Positions 60,337 to 64,000 of a stretch of 64,000 bases of DNA are shown here, piece after piece. How positions within the stretch are numbered: the stretch's first letter is position 1; every line of letters begins with the position of its first letter. The stretch is from positions 1 to 64,000 of the forward strand of contig NZ_JABXKQ010000087.1 of assembly GCF_017114945.1 (NCBI RefSeq), written 5' to 3'. This DNA is from Nostoc sp. JL34 (GTDB lineage: Bacteria > Cyanobacteriota > Cyanobacteriia > Cyanobacteriales > Nostocaceae). Under the pieces are notes generated by a model. It did not search any database, was not told where the DNA came from, and saw nothing but the letters and a program-made list of their open reading frames with translations. The translations under genes were made by a program, and so were the position numbers.

Positions 60337-61515
60337 ATGAAAACCCTTCCGATTAAAATTTCTGATGAAACCCTGCGGGATGGAGAACAACAAGCAGGCA
60401 TTTTCTTCCCTTACCCAACTAAACAAAAACTGGCCCATTTAATTGCTCAAACGGGAGTAGATAGACTAGCCATCATGCCCCGTGTTTGTGAGCAAGAAGA
60501 AGAACTAGTCAAATCATTAGTATCAGAGGGATTGGATAGTCTGATCACTGCTTCTACTTTGATGGGAAAGCAGTACATTGATCAAGCTAAAATGTACGGA
60601 GTTAAGCGGATCATCCTTTTCTACGGTCTTTCTGATAGACTACTGTTTCTAAGAGATCCTCAGATCCGTCTGTTGAGCGAGTTTAAAGGAAAAACTATTG
60701 ATGATAATATCCCAGCAGAAGTAATCAATAGAATTCGCCAAAACGCCATTGATTTAATTGTCGAAAATTTGCGTTATGCCACTACGGTTGCTGGACTCAC
60801 TGTAGACTTTGCAGCCGAAGATGCCTCCAGAGCCGATTTTGACTTTTTAGTGCAATGTATCCGCTCATGCAGTCCTTATATTGAACATTTTATGCTCTGT
60901 GATACAGTCGGAGTCCTCAGTCCAGAAAAGAGTTATGTCTGGATTAATGACCTGCTCCAAAGTACAACAGGGGTAGCTTTCGGGGTACACTACCACAATG
61001 ATATGGGCTTGGCTCTCGAAAATACTCTCCAGTCCGTCATGGCCGGAGCGAGTTTAGTATCGGGGACGTTTTGCGGGATTGGGGAACGAGCCGGAAATGT
61101 TGCCATTGAGCAGGTGTTAAATGGTTTGCGAGTCCGCTTCGGAATTGAAGTCCAGGGGATTAACTATGATGCTCTCGCCGCCGTGACTGATTACATTGAG
61201 CAATTGGGAGTTCGTCCAGCTGCACCTTATTCTCAAACTGCTCAACGCCACGAATCAGGTATCCATGTCAATTCTTTGTTTTGCGATCCTCAAAGCTATG
61301 CTGCTTTCCCTCACAACACCATAGAAGTTCTCTTTGGCAAATGGAGTGGAGTCAGTAATTTTCAATATCTATTTGAAAAGCAACTACAAAATCCTCAACC
61401 AAGGAAGCAATATGAAAAAATGCGTTCAGTGATTAAATCTCTTGCTGTTGAGCAAGAACGCTATTTTACAGCCAAGGAGGTATTAGAGTTATGGCAAAAT
61501 GGGGTCTTTAAATAA
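60337..61515 (+). CDS. hphA: Isopropylmalate/homocitrate synthase-like enzyme (benzylmalate synthase)
   Basis: SDETLRDGEQQAGIFFP HMGL-like signature; HYHNDMGLALENT; located in the apt cluster. Confidence 0.85.
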   Translation: MKTLPIKISDETLRDGEQQAGIFFPYPTKQKLAHLIAQTGVDRLAIMPRVCEQEEELVKSLVSEGLDSLITASTLMGKQYIDQAKMYGVKRIILFYGLSDRLLFLRDPQIRLLSEFKGKTIDDNIPAEVINRIRQNAIDLIVENLRYATTVAGLTVDFAAEDASRADFDFLVQCIRSCSPYIEHFMLCDTVGVLSPEKSYVWINDLLQSTTGVAFGVHYHNDMGLALENTLQSVMAGASLVSGTFCGIGERAGNVAIEQVLNGLRVRFGIEVQGINYDALAAVTDYIEQLGVRPAAPYSQTAQRHESGIHVNSLFCDPQSYAAFPHNTIEVLFGKWSGVSNFQYLFEKQLQNPQPRKQYEKMRSVIKSLAVEQERYFTAKEVLELWQNGVFK

Positions 61516-61675
61516 TACACATAAAAAAGTAAAAAGAACCAATTAAAAAGTCAAAAGTCAGATGAATTAAATATTTTTTTTGCCTTTTAAATTTTTATTT
61601 TTGTCTTGTTCGGCAAGATAATAAAATACCAAAGTTATTCAGTCAGCCTCAAGAGCCTTAACTGATTTTTACAAC

Positions 61676-63703
61676 ATGCAATCCAAAACTATTCATAATA
61701 AAACCATAACGAAGACTCCTTCGGCTTTTACTCAATCTTGGGAGGATATCAAAGCGATTGCAGCGCCTTATTGGTATCCCACAGAGGCATCTGGAAGAGC
61801 ATTTTCAGACGTGATTCGGGCATGGACAATGCTCTTTTTCCTGATATTATTAATCATTGCACTCGTAGCTGTAACTGCCTTTAATAGCTTCGTAAGTCGC
61901 TATTTAGTCGATGCGATCGTTGAAGAGAAAGATTTTAATAAATTTGTTGATACGTTATTGGTTTATGGCGCTGCCCTGATCTGTGTAACACTCTTAGTAG
62001 GATTGTCTAAATTTGTCAGAAAAAAAATTGCTCTTGATTGGTACGAATGGCTAAATAATCAGATATTAGCAAAATATTTTGGCAAGCGTGCTTATTATAA
62101 AATCAACTTTAAATCTGATATTGATAACCCAGATCAACGTCTGGCACAAGAAATCGAACCCATTCCCAGAAATGCTCTCAGTTTTTCAGCTACTTTCTTA
62201 GAAAAAGGGCTGGAGATGACAGTTTTTCTCATAATTGTCTGGTCAATTTCCCAATTTGTTGCAGTTTGTTTGATTGCTTATACGATCGTAGGCAATGTAA
62301 TTGCTATTTACTTAACTCAAGAATTGAATAAAATTAGTCAAGAAGAACTTGAATTTAAAGCTGACTATAATTATGCACTGACTCATGTTCGGAATCACGC
62401 TGAATCAATAGCTTTTTTTCGGGGAGAAAACCAAGAATCGAATATAATTCAACGCAGATTTAGTAATATCCTAAAAAGTGCGAAACGCAAAATTGATTGG
62501 GAGAGAAATAAGGATATTTTTAGCAGAGGATATCAGGCTGTTATCCAAATATTTCCATTTATAGTACTTGGGCCTTTACAGATTAGCGATGAGATTGATT
62601 TTGGACAAGTTGGCCAAGCGAGTTTAGCTTGCAATCTGTTTGCTAACGCTCTGGCAGAATTAATTAATGAATTTGGAACTTCTGGACGATTTTCTACTTA
62701 CGTTAAGCGTTTGGGTGAGTTTTCAGATGCGTTAGAATTTGTTACTAAACAACCAGAGAATGTAAGTACTATTAAAACAATCGAAGAAAATCATCTTGCT
62801 TTTGAGAATGTCACCTTACAAACACCCAACTATGAGCAGGTGATTGTTGAAGATTTGTCACTTTCTGTCAATGCAGGAGAAGGTTTATTGATTGTTGGCC
62901 CCAGTGGTCGAGGTAAAAGTTCTTTATTGAGAGCGATCGCTGGTTTGTGGAATGCGGGGACTGGTCGTCTGGTACGACCTCCGTTAGAAGAAGTGTTGTT
63001 TTTGCCCCAGCGTCCTTATATCATTTTGGGAACTTTGCGGGAACAGTTACTCTACCCGAATACAACTCGTAAGATGAGCGACGCAGAACTGAAAGAAGTT
63101 TTACAACAAGTCAACCTGCAAAACTTGTTGAGTCGAGTCGATGGCTTTGATACTGAAGTTCCTTGGGAGAATATCTTATCGTTGGGAGAACAACAACGCC
63201 TTGCATTTGCACGACTTCTAGTTACTCATCCTAGATTCACTATATTAGATGAAGCAACGAGTGCTTTAGATTTGCAAAATGAAGGGAGTTTATATCAACA
63301 GTTACAAGAGACAAAAACAACTTTTATTAGTGTTGGACATAGAGAAAGTTTGTTTAATTATCATCAATGGGTTTTAGAACTATCACAAGATTCCAGTTGG
63401 CAACTTCTTCGCGTGCAGGATTATCGGCGGCAAAAATCAAAAGAGATTGTTATTATTCCCCCTGAAAATACTGAAATCACAATAGATGTTTTACCCAATA
63501 ATAAATCGCAAAGTCAACCAGAAATATCATCAGAGATAGGTACAATCATAGGTCTTTCTCATAAGGAAATGCAGACATTAACAGACACTAGCATTAACAC
63601 TATCAGAAGCAAGGGCAGTCTGGGAAAGTCTATTACTACTAATGATGGCTTTACCTACCGCTATGACAAAGACCCGAACGTGTTGAAATGGGTAAGAGTT
63701 TAG
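61676..63703 (+). CDS. aptE: ABC exporter, fused TMD-NBD (ABC_membrane_2/SbmA-like)
   Basis: Walker A GPSGRGKSS, signature LSLGEQQRLAFARL, Walker B FTILDEATSALD; long C-terminal tail. Confidence 0.85.
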   Translation: MQSKTIHNKTITKTPSAFTQSWEDIKAIAAPYWYPTEASGRAFSDVIRAWTMLFFLILLIIALVAVTAFNSFVSRYLVDAIVEEKDFNKFVDTLLVYGAALICVTLLVGLSKFVRKKIALDWYEWLNNQILAKYFGKRAYYKINFKSDIDNPDQRLAQEIEPIPRNALSFSATFLEKGLEMTVFLIIVWSISQFVAVCLIAYTIVGNVIAIYLTQELNKISQEELEFKADYNYALTHVRNHAESIAFFRGENQESNIIQRRFSNILKSAKRKIDWERNKDIFSRGYQAVIQIFPFIVLGPLQISDEIDFGQVGQASLACNLFANALAELINEFGTSGRFSTYVKRLGEFSDALEFVTKQPENVSTIKTIEENHLAFENVTLQTPNYEQVIVEDLSLSVNAGEGLLIVGPSGRGKSSLLRAIAGLWNAGTGRLVRPPLEEVLFLPQRPYIILGTLREQLLYPNTTRKMSDAELKEVLQQVNLQNLLSRVDGFDTEVPWENILSLGEQQRLAFARLLVTHPRFTILDEATSALDLQNEGSLYQQLQETKTTFISVGHRESLFNYHQWVLELSQDSSWQLLRVQDYRRQKSKEIVIIPPENTEITIDVLPNNKSQSQPEISSEIGTIIGLSHKEMQTLTDTSINTIRSKGSLGKSITTNDGFTYRYDKDPNVLKWVRV

Positions 63704-63757
63704 CCGCTCCTACTTTGTATGATGATTTTAATTTTATTTGTAAAAATCCCAAAGCTC

Positions 63758-63790
63758 AGATACCCGACTTCTCGAAGAAGTCGGGTATCT
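63758..63790. terminator. 33-nt perfect hairpin, candidate terminator of the apt cluster or a dispersed palindrome
   Basis: AGATACCCGACTTCT-CGA-AGAAGTCGGGTATCT followed by TGTTATT. Confidence 0.7.
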
Positions 63791-63885
63791 TGTTATTGTG
63801 TATTACATTCAAATGCACTTATCTCAAATATTAATCGCTAAAATCATTATATAGTAAGCATTTTCTATTTGTGGCTAAGTGTTAT

Positions 63886-64000
63886 ATGAAACAATTTTTG
63901 CCCATACTAAAGCGAAGCCTCCTGGTTTTGATGCTGATGTCTTTTTTGATATTGGTGATGGTAAAAACTGTGCAAAGTGCTTCATCATCAAGTAATTCTT
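63886..64000 (+). CDS. 5' end of a CDS truncated by the window edge (membrane/signal N-terminus)
   Basis: MKQFLPILKRSLLVLMLMSFLILVMVKTVQSASSSSNS... Confidence 0.5.
   Translation, partial: MKQFLPILKRSLLVLMLMSFLILVMVKTVQSASSSSNS

Noticed and set aside
61516-61675. tRNA or riboswitch in the hphA-aptE gap
   Set aside because: AT-rich, no cloverleaf or recognisable aptamer by eye.

Overview
The window looks like filamentous cyanobacterial (Nostoc-type) chromosome: many HIP1 octamers (GCGATCGC), heptameric STRR tracts, and small dispersed repeats. The dominant locus (about 34.6-63.7 kb, + strand) reads as an anabaenopeptin/nostamide-type NRPS cluster: hphB, a fused hphCD, a small Gly-rich membrane-like ORF, aptA (A-PCP-C-A-PCP-E), aptB (C-A-PCP), aptC (C-A-PCP-C-A-NMT-PCP), aptD (C-A-PCP-TE), hphA, and an ABC exporter. 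From memory the gene order matches Nostoc punctiforme PCC 73102 or a close relative; I could not check this. The left part carries: a ClC channel, MFS transporter, ChrB-like protein and HtpX; a duplicated-DUF305 lipoprotein; a TIR/NDT-like gene with a probable frameshift next to a palindrome array and an integron-integrase-like pseudogene; a DUF3131/GT2/PIG-L polysaccharide locus; a partner-switching set (STAS, SpoIIE-type phosphatase, HATPase); and a minus-strand cluster of two hybrid histidine kinases, a Ras-like small GTPase, a three-part 'repeat/longin-like/BON/OmpA' membrane protein and a coiled-coil protein. Main observations to check: (1) a 19-nt scar (18/19 identical) shared by the hphA 3' end and the hphB 5' end, suggesting a split hphA-hphB overlap; (2) the GTPase/OmpA/HK module; (3) the possible decayed integron-like locus at 6.3-7.9 kb; (4) in-frame small repeat insertions inside NRPS and kinase genes; (5) a pair of 121-bp MITE-like elements.
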